Assembly: GCA_022702705.1 (NCBI GenBank)
Contig: CM040428.1
Location: 93,616,287-93,680,286, forward strand
From: Papilionanthe hookeriana x Papilionanthe teres
Lineage: Eukaryota; Streptophyta; Magnoliopsida; Asparagales; Orchidaceae
Length of the DNA: 64,000 nt
Reading direction: 5' to 3'
Part shown: positions 46,101 to 58,372 of the stretch, in pieces
Position numbering within the stretch: position 1 is the first letter of the stretch
Layout: the number at the start of each line of letters is the position of its first letter
Translations under genes and position numbers: made by a program
Notes under the pieces: model-generated
What the model saw: only the letters and a program-made list of their open reading frames with translations
What the model was told of the DNA's origin: nothing
The model's database searches: none

Positions 46101-48182
46101 CTCTATTCAGTCTCTCTAACACTATCCATATATCTCTCCTTTCTCTTTCTTGCCCTCAATCTCTCTCTTTCTCGCTCTCTCCCTTTCTAACTATGTCTCA
46201 CTCTCTATTGTGCTTCTTTCTCGAGCTCTCTAGCTCTCTCTTACTCTCTGTTCTCTTTTTTTATTCATAATTTATCTTCTATATCCATCAATCTAACTCC
46301 CTCCCTTTCTCTCATTCTCTCTCTTCTCTCTCCTCTCTCTTCTTCCATCTTCTCTCTCATTGTTTATTACTTTCACAACCTCCCTTCTTTCCTCCTCCTT
46401 TTTATGCTATCTTTGTCTCTCTAGCTTCCTTTCTCTTGTCCTCTCTTTCCTCACTTTGTATTCTCTCAATTTCTCTCCCCTCCTCACTCCCTCACTCTCT
46501 TTAATTTCACTCTCACTCTTACTCCCTCACTCGCTTTATCTCTCTTTGTCACACTCACTCCCACTTTCCATTCTTGGTTCCCTCTCTCTCCATATTTCTA
46601 TCATTCTCTCTCTCATTCTCTTATTCTCCCTCCCTCACTTTCTCTTGCTCACTCTCTTTCTCTATCTTACCTCACTCTCCTTCTCTCCCTATATCTCTCT
46701 CACACTCCCTTCCTCCTTTGCTCTCTTCCTCTCTCACTTTCACTAATTCTTCTCTCTTTTCTCTTTTCTTGCTTACACTTCTCTAACTCTTTATCTAATG
46801 TTTCTCTCTCACTCTCTTCCTCTCTCTCTCACACACAATCTCTCTCTTTGCTCAATCCCTCTCATATCCTATGTCTTCTATCTCATTGATTCGCACATTC
46901 TCTCACACTTTTCCCTCTCTTTCTCCCTCCCTCTCTCTTCCTCCTCTATCTCTCACTCTCTTTTCATGATTCTTGCTCTCACTCTTGTCCTCTCTATCTA
47001 TATATCTCTCTTGCTCCCATCCTCACTTTCTCCTTCATTCTCTTATTCTCTATCTCTCTCTTCTCTTCCTCCCTCCCTCACTCACACTCTCTCCATTCTC
47101 ACCCTCCTAATATCTTTTCTTCTCTCTTATCCCTCTCTCTCATTTGCTTTCTTATATCCTCTTCTCTCCCTCACGATCATTTCCTCTTTCTTTTTATATC
47201 TCATTCACACTACACACTATTGTTCTCTTTATCGCTTTCACTCTCTACCTCTATCATTCTCACTCCCTAAATATTACCCTTTCTAGGTCTCTCGTATGTA
47301 GCTCAAACTTCTCTCCATCTATACACTCATACGCTCTCTCACTCTCTTAATCACTCTCGCTCTCACCCTCTTTAGCTCCACATTTCTTGCTCTCTATCTC
47401 ACTCTATCTAACTATCATGTTCTTTCTCGCTCAATCTCTCCTCTCTTTTCCCGACTCCATCTTTCTCCCTTCACTCTCTATCCTCTTTTGTATTATTCTA
47501 TATCCCTCTCTTTCTCTTTCTCACTATATGTTCTTTTTTTCTATCTTATACTCTCGTTTACACTCTCCTTTGTTCCTTTATTTCCTCTTACACTTTTTCT
47601 CATTCTACCTCCACTCCCTTTCTCCTTTCTCTTGCTTTCAACCCTACCACTCTCTTTCCCTATCTTCTCTCCCTCCGTCCTTCCCCCTCTATCCCTCCTT
47701 ATCTTGCTCTTTGTCTCTCTCTCTCTCTCTCTCTTGCTCCCTCTCTCACTCACTAATATCCTCTTCTTGTGCTCACCATACGCTCACTAACTCACTCTTA
47801 CTTGATCTTCCCACAACCTCTCTTCTCACTCTCTCTGACTTTGTCTTTCCTACTCTCTCTTTAAACGCTCTCACTTCCACCTATTTCTCTTTCTCCCTTA
47901 TGACCTCGATCATTCTATGACTATTTCAGCACTCTTTATCTCTCCCTCTCAATATTTCTTCTGTCTCTCACTTTTGACCCTCTCATTATTCTTCACTTCC
48001 TCTCTCTAGCTCTCCATACCTCTTTCGCTCCCCTAATCCATCTGTCTCTCTTTTACACTCTTCTTTATTGTTCTCTCTTCTCTTTTTCCTCTTACTTGTC
48101 TCTCACTCTATTCCCCATTCCTAATCCTTCTGTCTCTCTTTTTCCTCTTACTTTCTATCCCAACCTCTCTCGTTCTCTCTCT

Positions 48183-48197
48183 CCCTCCCTCCCTCCC
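48183..48197 (-). other. Potential G-quadruplex (minus strand), unit 2 only
   Basis: Four CCC runs with single T spacers. Unit 1 of the 8.1-kb tandem has only three CCC runs at the same place (40112-40122), so the motif arose by gain of one CCCT. Confidence 0.7.
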
Positions 48198-50725
48198 TCT
48201 TCCTACCTTTATCCATCTCCAAATTCCTCTCCCTTCGTTTCTCCCTCTCACTCTCATCATTCTCTTGTTCTCTCGCTCTTTATACTACGTACCCTTACTC
48301 GATCTTCCCTTAGTCTCCTCACTCTCAACCTTTCACTCTCTTTCCTTTCTCTTTCTTGAACTCTCTTTAATCCCTCTCACTAGCTCCTTCAATCTCTCTC
48401 TCTCACTCACTCTTTCCCTATCTCTCTCACTCTCTATCCCATCTCATTTTATCTCTTATTCACTCTCTCTTCTATCTCTCTTTTAATGCTCCCTTTATCC
48501 CTCGCTGCATTTCTCTCGTCTCCCTCCCTCTTTCACTCCCTTCACCCTTGCTTTCTCTGCTCTCCCTATCTCCCTCACTCTTGCTCCCTCTCTCACTCGC
48601 TCACTCTCTCCATCTCTCAAGCTCTCTCTTCCCTCACTCTATCTACACTATTTCTCTCTCACACTTTCTCCCTTTCTCGCCCTCTTCCTCTATCTTCAGT
48701 TTCACTCTCACTTCTACTCGCTCTTTTTCTCGCTTCATGTTCACTCATTTGATTGCTTGCTCTCCTCTCTCCTATTAATCTTTCCTCCCTCTCTCCCCTC
48801 TCTCTTGCTTCCTTCCCTCCCACTCTCTCTCTCCCTATCTCACTCTCTCTCCTTCTCTCTCTCCCCCTCTCCCTCTCTACCTCCTCTCTCTTCCAACTCA
48901 TCCCCCTCTTTCCCACTAAATCTCATTCTTCTCCACCCCATTTCTCCTCCCTCTCACTTTATCTCTATATCTTCCATCAATCACTCTTTCTCTCACCCTC
49001 TCTTCCAGTCTCACTCCCGCTCTCTTCAAGGTCTATCACTCCCTTCCTCTATCTCTATCTTTCTCACTCTCCTCCTCTCTCACACTTTTCTCTATTTATG
49101 CCTTATCACTTTCTTCCTCTATTTTTCTCTCTTTCGCTCCCACGCACGCTCTCTTTAACACTCTCTTATCATTTTACTCACTATTCTCTCCAACCATCTC
49201 ACACTCTCTTCCTCCCTCCCTCTCTCCCTCTCTCCCTCTTTCATTATTACAGTCTCTCACTCTATTGCCCACTCACTCTCCCATTATATCCATATCCCCT
49301 CTACATCTCCCTCTCTTTACTGCACACTAAACTCTCCATCTTCCATCGGTCTCTCTTCTCTCTTATTTTCTATCTCACCCACTCTCCTCTCCCTCCCACT
49401 CACTATTCAATCTCTTTTTCGCTCTCTTTCTATCTTTATTTCATCTATCTTTATTGATTTCTTGTTCTCTCTCTTGTTCTTTCTTCTATCGCCCTAATTT
49501 CTCTCTCTTTACTCACCTTACTCCTCTCTCTCACTTCTGTTGTACTCACTAAGTCACTACTTCTCCCTCCCTCTCCTTTTCTCTATTGCTCTCTCTCATT
49601 CCCTCTCCCTTGCTCCCTCTTCTCTCACTTTCTCTTTTTCTATTTCTCTCTCACTCTTCCTCTCCCAATCTCTCTCTCATTCTCTCCCTTCTACATCCCT
49701 CCCTCCCACTCCCCTATCTCGATCTCCCTTCCTCCATCTCCCTCTCTCCCTCTCCCTCTCTCTTTTCCCTCTGAAGTATTCTCTTAATCTCCCTCCTTAT
49801 CTAAATATTGCGCACTAACTTTTTCGTTCTCTTCCTCTCTCAATTCCTATCTATCTCTTAAATCATTTTCTCTCTCCATTTCTCACTCCCTCTCTCTCTT
49901 TCTTCAATCTCTCTCACTCTCTCCCTCTATCTCGCCCTCTCACTCTCTCCCATACTCTTGTCATTTATCTCTCTTTTTCTCGCTCCCTGTCTTACCCACT
50001 ATGTTTCACACTCTATTATGTTTCATTCTCTCACTCTAAGGCTCTCTCTTGCTCCCTTTTCTCTCTTTTCCCCCTTTCTCTCCCTCTAAATCTCATTTTG
50101 TACCCACTCTCTCCATCTCTCTCACTCTTCCCTCCATATTTTCTTTCACTCTCTTTTCCTCTCTCACTCCCACTCTCTTCCATCCCTATCACTCCCTCCG
50201 TCCAGCTCTCTCGTCCTCACTAGCTTTTTTCTCTATTTATGCTTTATCACTTTTTCTTTCTCTGTTGCTCTCTTCTTGCTCTCCTTGACAAACTCTCTCT
50301 TGCTCTTGTTTATCACTCTCTAATCACTTTACTCAGTCTTTCTCTCTAACCATCTCTCACTCTCTTCCTCCCTCCCTCTCTCACTCTTTCCTTAATTCAA
50401 TCTCTCGCTATGACTTTTCTCCCTCCATCTCTCTCCATATTTACCCCAATATCTCCCTTTATCTACCTCTCACTCACTATCTTTTGCTCTAGCTTCCCAG
50501 AGTCTCTCTTCTCCCCCAATTTTTTCCTTTCACCACCCTCTCCCTCACTCCCTTTGATCACTCTTCAATCCCTATCTTAACTTCCTCTCTTGCTCTCTCT
50601 CTTCCACTCTCTATTTCATCTCTCTTTGTTATTTGTCTACTTTTGCCCCCTCGTTGTCTCTCTCTTCTCTTTCTTCTATCTCCCTCTCTTCCCTCTTTTT
50701 ACTCACTCTTTCTCTCCCTCTATCT

Positions 50726-51270
50726 ATCACACTCTCTCTCACACTCCCTCCCTTACACACTATCTCTTAATTGCTCACATCTTACTCTATCTCGTCATAT
50801 CCATCTAATCATTTATTATTTTCTCTCATACATCTCTTATTCCTCCTAGATACCTCTCTCTTTTAATCCATCCCTCCCTCTCTTTCATCCTCTCTCTCTC
50901 CTCTTGCACCTCGTTCACACACTCTCTCTCCCTCTCTTTTTCTCTTTCTTCTATCTCTCTCTCTTCCATCTCTTTACTAACTCTTTCTCTCCCTCTATCT
51001 CTCACACTCTCTCACACTCCCTCCTTACTATCTCTCAATTGTTCTCACATCTTGCTCTTTCTCATCATATCCATATCATTCTTTATTATTATTTCTCATA
51101 CATCTCTCATTCCTCCTCTATACCTCCCTCTCTTTCTTCCTCTCTCTATCATCTGCACTCACTCATTCACACTCTCTCTCCCTCTCGTTTTCTCTATCGC
51201 TCTCTCTCATCCCTCTCTTTTGCTCTCTTTTCTCTCACTTCCACTTTTCTCTATTTCTCTCTCACTCTCC
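50726..51270 (+). repeat. About 275-base tandem pair around the core repeat (unit 2)
   Basis: Same arrangement as at 42643, shifted by the 8.1-kb tandem offset. ATCACACTCTCTCTCACACT at 50726 recurs near 51000, with core copies at about 50770 and 51045. Presence in both units means this small tandem predates the 8-kb duplication. Confidence 0.75.
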
Positions 51271-54200
51271 CTCTCTCTCTCATCCTTTCCCTCTCATTCT
51301 CTCCCTTTGCTACCCTCCCTCCCACGCTCTCTATCTCAATCTCTCTCCCTCTCCTCTACCTCACCCCCTATCCATCTCCTTCTCTGCATTTAACTCATTC
51401 TCTTACTCTCCCTTCCTATCTCAATCCCTCCCTCCTTCCCTCTCTTTCTCTGTTTACCTTATCTCTCTTCTCTCTCTCCTCTTGCACTTAATCAATCTCC
51501 CTCCTTCCCTCTCATGTTCTCCATCTCTCTCTCCCATTCCGCTCCTCTCTCTTCTCTCACTTTCTCTTCTCTCTATTCTCTCTCACAACCTCCCTCTATC
51601 TCTCTATCTCCTTCTTTTTACCGTGCTCTCCCTCACTCTCTCTGTTTCTTTCTCTCTCTATATATCTCTCTCACTCCCTCATCCTTTCTCTACCCTCTCT
51701 CCATTCTACTTCTCACCCTCCCACTCTCTATCTCAATCTCTCTCCCTCTCTCTCCCCCTTCTCCATGCACTGTTCTCTTACTCCCTATCTCCATCTTGCT
51801 CAATATTGTTTCCTCTCTCGCTTCCTCTCTTTCCCTCTTATATCTTTCATGCTCTCTCTCTCACTCTCACTCTCACTCTCTTTAATCTTTCTCTCCCACT
51901 ATCTCCCAAGTTCTCCCATTCTCCCTTACACTTTCCCTCTAACTCCCCCTTTGTCACTCTCTTCCTTATTCTTGCCCTTTCTTACTATGTCTCTCACTCT
52001 ATATTCTTTTTTTTGTCTCACTTTCTTGCTATCTCTTGCTATCTTCTCACTCTTTTTACTCTTTCCATCTATCTCTCTCTTTCTCTTTTTCTTTCTTTCT
52101 CACTATGTCGCTCACTCTCCATCATGTTTCTCTCTCTCTCTCTCTCGCTCGTTGCTCTCTCTTTTTCTCCTAATATCCATCACTCAGTCTCTCTCCACCT
52201 TCCTCCTTTCTCTATCTCTTTGCTTTCTCACCCACTCCTCTCTCTTATTGTTTATTACTTCCCCTCCCTCCCTTATTTCGATCTCTATTTGTCTCTCTTT
52301 CCCTCTCTTACCTCACTCTCTATTCCTTCTTGGTTTCTTTCTCTTTTTATCTCTCTCCTTTCATGGCTCACTCACTCTCTTTAAATTTACTCTCACTCTT
52401 ACTCTTAATCTCTTCTCTATCTTTCTCTATTGATCTCTCTCACCCTTTCTCTCTCCCTCTCTCCCTCTTGCTCCCTCATTGAGTCTCTCTCGCTCTCCCT
52501 CCCACATTCATTCCCTTTATCTCCCTCTCTCCCCTGTTCTCCTTATCTCTGTCTCTCTTACTCCCTCTATCGCTCGCTTGCTCTTTCCCTCTCTCCCACT
52601 CACACTTCCTTACTCGCTTTTTTCTATGTTTCCTCTCGCACTCTCTCCCTTTCTGCTTCTCTTTCTCTCTCATGGGTTACACTCTCACTCTTACTCCCTC
52701 GTTTTCTCTCTTTCTCACTCCATGTTTACTCTCTCTCTTCTATTGCTCTCTCTCCTTGCTCTCCTCTCAATCTTTCTCTCCCTCTATCCCAAACTTTCAT
52801 GTTTCATTCCCTACCTCCCACTCTCTCCCTTCCTCATTCTTATTTCTCTGTCTCACGCATCTCTCCCACTCTCTCCCTCTTAATCTCTTCTAGTTCACCC
52901 CCTTTCTCTCCCAGTAAGCCTCATTCTCTACCCATCTCTCCATCTCTCTCACTCTATCTCTATTTCTTCCTTCACTCTCTCTTCCTCTCTCATTTCCACT
53001 CTCTTCCATTCCTCTGACTCCCTCCATCAACCTCTCTCATTCTCACTCTCGCCCTCTCCGCCCTTTTCTCTCTTTATGCTTTATCACTATTTCTTTCTCT
53101 ATTTATCTCTCTTTCTCTCTCACGCACACTCTCTATTGCTCTCTTTCATCACTCTCTTATCAATTTACTCACTCTTTCTCACCAACCATCTCTCGCTCTC
53201 TTCCTCTCTCCTACTCTCCCTCTTTCATTTATTCACCGTCTCTCTCTCGCCCTCCTTCTCTCTCGATATCTCACACTATATCTCCCTCTCTGCCTTTCAC
53301 TCACTATCATTTGCTCGATCTTCCCTGAATCTCTTTTCTCTCTTTATTCATGCCTTACCCGCTCTTCCTTCTGCTCTCTCTTCAATCACTCCCTCCCAAA
53401 CTCTCTCTGTCTCTCTCCCTCGCTTTCCATCTCTCTCTAGCTCTCTATTTGCTCTCTCTTTCTTGTTCTCTCTTTAAACCCTTCATTACCTTCTTATTTC
53501 TCTCTTCTCACTCACTTTCTCCCTCTCACTCTCTATTCCATCTCTTTTATCCCTCTTGCTCTCTCTTTCTCACTCCCTCAATCTTGCCCTCTCTAGATCT
53601 GCCTCATGTAGTGCACTCTTTTCTCTCCATCTCACACATACACGCTCTCACTCTCTCTCAATCTCTCTCCCTCTCACCCTCGTTAGCTCCTTTGTTTTTA
53701 TTTTTTGTTTTCTCTCTAATTTTTTCCCCTTCTCTATTATATTCTCCTACTCTCTCTCTTTCTATCCTCTTTTTATAACTTACACTCTCTTCTACACACT
53801 CCTTTTTTGCTCTCTCTTATTTCATTTCTCTTACATTTTGTCACTCCATCTTCCACTTCCTCTCTCCACTCTCTCTTGCTTCTATCCCTCCCTCTCTCAT
53901 TTTAACTCTTCTCTCCCTCCCATTATCCCTCTCCATCTCACTCTCTCTCTCTCAGCAATCATCACTTACTTAATCTTGCTTGATCTTCTCTCAGTCTCTC
54001 TTATCAGTCACTGTCCCTTCCACTCTCTCTTCCTTTCTCTTTCTTGCTCTCTCTTTAAACCCTCTCAATACCTTCCTCTATATCTATTTCTTACTCACAC
54101 TTTCCTTTCTCTCTCACTCTCTGTTCCACCTCTCTTCAGTCTCTCTCTCGCCCTCTCTTCAGTCTCTCTCTTTTCACACTCAGTTTAACCCTCACCGCTA

Positions 54201-56219
54201 CCCTCTCGCTCTGCCTCCCGCTTTCACTCCCTTCATCCCTCTCTTTCTCCTGCTCTCTTTATCTCCCTGACTCTTGCTCCCTCTCTCGCTCGCTCACCCT
54301 CTCCCACTCTTCTGCGCTTTCTTCCTTCACCCTCCCTTCTCTTCATTTCTCTCTCACACACTCCCTTTCTCATTCCCTCTTGCTTTCTCTTCAGTTTCAC
54401 TCTCACACATCTTCATTCTCTCTCTCCTTCTCGCTCCATGTTCACTCTCTTCGCTTACTCTCTCTTCTACTACACTCACTCATCTCTCTCCTATCAATCT
54501 TTCTGACCTACTCTCCCCCACTCCATTTATTTTTTTCTCCCTCTCTCTCTCTCTTGCTCTCTCTTTCTCACACACACACACTCTCTCCCTCTCTCCTTCT
54601 CAATCTCTTCCAATTCACCCCCCTCACTCTCCCATGAAAACTCATTTTGTGCCCCCCTCTCTCCATATCTCTCCATCTCTCTCATTCTCTCTCCATATCT
54701 TCCTTTACACTCTCTTCCTCTCTCACTCCCACTCTCTTCCATCCCGGTGACTCCCTCTGCCCATCTCTCTCTTCCTCACTCACTATCTTTTGCTCTCTTT
54801 TATCACTCTCTTGTCACTTTACTCATTCTTTCTCTCTAACCATCTCTCACCCTCTCCTCCCTCCCTCCCTCGTTCTTTCATTAATTCAATCTCTCGCTCT
54901 ATCTTTTCACCTCCCCTCTCTATATTTCCTCAATATCTTCCTCTATTTACCTCACTCACTATATTTTCTCTATCTTCCCTATGTCTCTTTTCTCTCTCAA
55001 ATTCGGCCTTAACATCTTTCCCTGTCTCCCATCGCTCACTCATCAATCACTATCTTAACTCCCTCTCTTACTCTCTCTCTCTTTTTCATCACTCTGTTAT
55101 TTGTATGCTCACTTTTGCCCCCTTATTGTCTCTCTTCCTTGCACTTTCTTCTATCACTTTTTCATTTCTCTCTTCACGCACTCTCTCTCCCTCTACCTAT
55201 CACACACTCTCTCACACTCCCTTCCTCGCACACTATCTCTCAATTGCTCTCACATCTTGCTCTCTCTCCTCATATCCATCTCATTATTTATTATTTTTCT
55301 CATACATGGATCCTTCCTCCTCGATACCTCCTCTTTCAATCCATCCCTCCCTATCTTTCTTCCTCTCTCTCCTCTTGCACTCACTTGTTCACTCCCTCTT
55401 TCTCCCTCACTTTTTGTCTGTATCTCTCTCTCATTCCCTCTCTTCTATCTTTTCTCTAAATTTAACTTTTCTCTATTCTCTCTCTCCTTTCCTCTCCCTT
55501 TCTCTCGCCCTCTCTCTCATCCTTTCACTCATTCTCTCCCTCCACTACCCTCTCCCCCACGCTCTCTATCTCAATCTCTCTCCCTCTCTCTCCCTCACTC
55601 TCTCTCCATCTCCCTCTCTCCTTCTCTCCTTTTAACTCGTTCCCTTACTCTCCCTCCCTATCTCAATACCTCCCTCCTTTCCACTCTTTCTCCCTTTCCC
55701 CCATCTCTCTTCTCTCTCTCTCCTCTTGTACTTAATCAATCTCCCTCCTTCCCTCTCATTTTCTCCATTGTTCTCTCCCCTCTCTCTCTCTTGCTCTCTT
55801 CTCACTTTCTCTTCTCTCTTTTTCCCTCTCACAACCTCCCTCTATCTCTCTCTCTTTCTTTTTACCACTCATGCTCTCCCTCCCTCTCTCTATTTCTTTC
55901 TTTTTACCCCTCTCTTCTCTCTATATCTCTCTCAATCTCCCTCATACTTTCTCTTCCCTCTCTCCATCCCACTTCTCATTGTCTCACTCTCTCCCTCTCA
56001 ATCTCTCTCCCTCTCTCTCTCCCCCTCTCCACCCACTGAACTTTTGCTCCCTATCTCCATCTTGCTCAATATCGTTTTCTCTCTTGCTTCCCCACTGTCC
56101 CTCTTAAATCTTTCATGCCCTCTCTCTCTCACTCTCTTCAATCTCTCACTCTCTTCAATCTCTCACTCTCTCCCTCTTCCTAACTCTCTCCATTTTTACT
56201 GTCTCTCACTCTCTATTGT

Positions 56220-56232
<13 letters not shown>

Positions 56233-56256
<24 letters not shown>
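56233..56256 (+). repeat. (CT)n microsatellite, 24 bases
   Basis: Perfect run in the right part of block 12. The matching places near 31690 and 43940 have shorter, interrupted CT. Confidence 0.88.
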
Positions 56257-56588
56257 TTTGCTATCTCTTGCTATCTTCTCACTCTCTTTACTCTTTCCTC
56301 TATCTCTCTTTTTCTCCCTCTCTTCCTTTCTCACTATGTCTCTCACTCTCCATCATGTTTCTCTCTCTCGCTCATTGCACACTCTTCTTCTCTTTTCTCA
56401 CTCTTTTTCTCCTATATCCAACACACAATCTCTCTACTTCCCATCCCTCCCTTCTTTTGCTCTCTATTTCTATCTCTTTCCCTCTCTCACCTCAATCTCT
56501 ATTCTTCCTCGATTTCTTTCTCTTTTTGTCTCTCTCTCCCTTCTTGGCTCTCAACTTTCTTTAATTTCACTCTCAGCTTACTCTAAAT

Positions 56589-56593
<5 letters not shown>

Positions 56594-56619
<26 letters not shown>
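56594..56619 (+). repeat. (CT)n microsatellite, 26 bases
   Basis: Perfect run following CTAAATCTTTT. The matching place near 32092 reads CTCTTCTCTCTCTCTTTCTC. Confidence 0.88.
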
Positions 56620-56630
<11 letters not shown>

Positions 56631-57139
56631 CGCTCTTTTCTCTCCCTCTCTCTCTCTTGCTCCATTTATCATTCTCTTTTGCTCCCTTTCTCTAACTCTC
56701 TCGGCCCCCACTCTCTTTCTTCTGCTTGACTATCACTCTTACTCCATCTCTTTATTATTTCACTATCTCTATTCTCTCTTCATATTTCTATCATCATCTT
56801 GCTCTCACTCCATATTCTCTCTCATCTTCTCTCTTATTCTTCTCACTCTTTCTCTTCTTCGCCCCCACTCTCTCTTTCTCTATTTATCTCACTTCCCTCC
56901 CTTTATGATCCCTCTTGCTCACTCTCTTTCTATATCTTCCCTCACTCTCCTTCTCTCCCTTTATCACTCTCTCTTCCTCCATTGCTCCCTTCCTCTCTCT
57001 TTCTCACTATTTATTTGCTTTCTCTTTCTCTATTATTGCTCACTGTACTAAAAATATTTCTCTTCTATTTCTATCTCTCCTCTTTATTTGTCCCTTTCTC
57101 TTGTCTTCCCACTTTCTTACACACAATATCTCCCTTTAT

Positions 57140-57175
57140 CTCTCAATTTAGACATTTAAAGGAATGGAAGCAATA
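57140..57175 (+). other. Strand switch CT to GA, second GACATT copy
   Basis: TCTCAATTTAGACATTTAAA, followed by GGAATGGAAGCAATAGAAAG. Colinear with 32714 on both sides for kilobases. Confidence 0.87.
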
Positions 57176-58372
57176 GAAAGGAAGTGGGGGATGGAGGGGG
57201 AGAAAGAGTTAGGGAGAGAATGGGAGATAAGAAGAGGTAGAGAGTAAGAGATAGAGTTAGAGAAAGAGAGAGAATAAAGGGCAACGTAAAATAACAAAAA
57301 ACTAAGAAAGAGAGATTTAATAGAGAGTGTAAGAGAGCACATGAGTGGTAAGGAGAAAGAAATAGAGAGATAAAGGGAGGTCGTGAGAAAGATTGAAGAG
57401 GGAGACATGGCAAGAGTGGGAGAGATAATATGGAGAGAATAAAGACTGATAGAAGCTAGAGCAAGAGGAGTGAGCGAGAATGGGAGAGAGAGGGAGAGCA
57501 AAAGAATGGATGATAAAGAGTGAGAGAGAGGAGTTATAAATGGAGAGAGGGAGAAGGAAGGGGAGAGAGGGAGATAAGTGTGTGAGAGCGAGATAAAGGA
57601 AAGCGTAAGTGAGAATGGGAGGGAGGGAGGGGAGAGAGAGGAGAGAGACGGGGAGGATGGACTAAGAGAAATAGTTAGAGAACATGGAGCAACAACAGAG
57701 TGTAAGTGAGCAAGAGATAACAAAGAGTGAGAAAAAGAGAAGAAGGGAGTGAGCTAAGTTGAAATGAGGGAAGGAGTGACAGAAGGAGAGAGTGAGTGAG
57801 AAAGAAATTGGGAGAGAAGAGAGTGATAGAAAGGGAGAGATGATGATAGAAAGGTAGAGTGAGGGAGAGAGATTGAGAGAGAGACAAACAAACGAGGGTG
57901 CGAAAGAGAGCAAGTAAAAGTCAGAGTGAAATTTAATAGAGAGAAGGAGAAAGAAAGGAATAGGGAAGAGAACAGAAGTGAGATGGAGTGAAAGAAAGAA
58001 GAGAAGTGAGAGTAGGTATGAGGTTGAAAGACAGTTGGGAGGATGCCATGGAGAGCAAGGGAATAAAGGGAAAGAGAAAGAGAGAGAAAGAGAGAGAGAG
58101 GGAGAAAGCATGGCAAAGAGAGAGAGGAAGGGAGGGAGAGGGGGCTAGATAACGTGGGAGAGGGAGATATGTTCGTGAGAGAGAGAGAGATAGTAACATG
58201 GGAAAAAGGTGAGAGGGGGAAGCTAAAGAGAGAAAGTGAGTTAGTGGAAGTTGGGGGAGAGAGGGAGAGAGAGTGAGGAAGAGAAAGAGAGAATTAAAGA
58301 GAGAAAGGGAGTGGGGAAGAGAAAACGAAAGACAAAATCGAGAGTGTGAAAGAGATAAAGAGAGGGAGTAGG
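57151..58372. repeat. GA-rich block 13
   Basis: Purine half of switch-unit copy C, entered through GACATTTAAAGGAATGGAAG. It is shorter than its relatives because the equivalent of about 702-1062 of block 1 is absent at about 58007. It contains a clean empty site for the 32922 insertion at 57365/57366. No gene is seen. Confidence 0.95.

Larger units (their letters stand above)
44961..53016 (+). repeat. 8.1-kb tandem duplication, unit 2
   Basis: Head-to-tail with unit 1. Homology ends near 53016, where CTCTTCCATTCCTCTGACTC departs from unit 1 (CTCTTCCATTCGTCTATC). Sequence just inside each end contains the CCTCATTCTCTAC element (36859 and 44861), a plausible site for the unequal exchange that made the tandem. 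Confidence 0.9.
34756..57150. repeat. CT-rich block 12 (22.4 kb)
   Basis: The longest uninterrupted strand-biased block. 34757-36710 is the pyrimidine half of copy B and its continuation. 36867-53016 is the 8.1-kb tandem pair. 53016-54220 is CT-rich with short matches to 15700 and 25510 (GTAGCTCACTCTTCTC-type sequence, here CATGTAGTGCACTC near 53604). 54220-57150 resembles block 10. Frames of 380-440 codons overlap one another in two or three phases and are not called. Confidence 0.95.
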
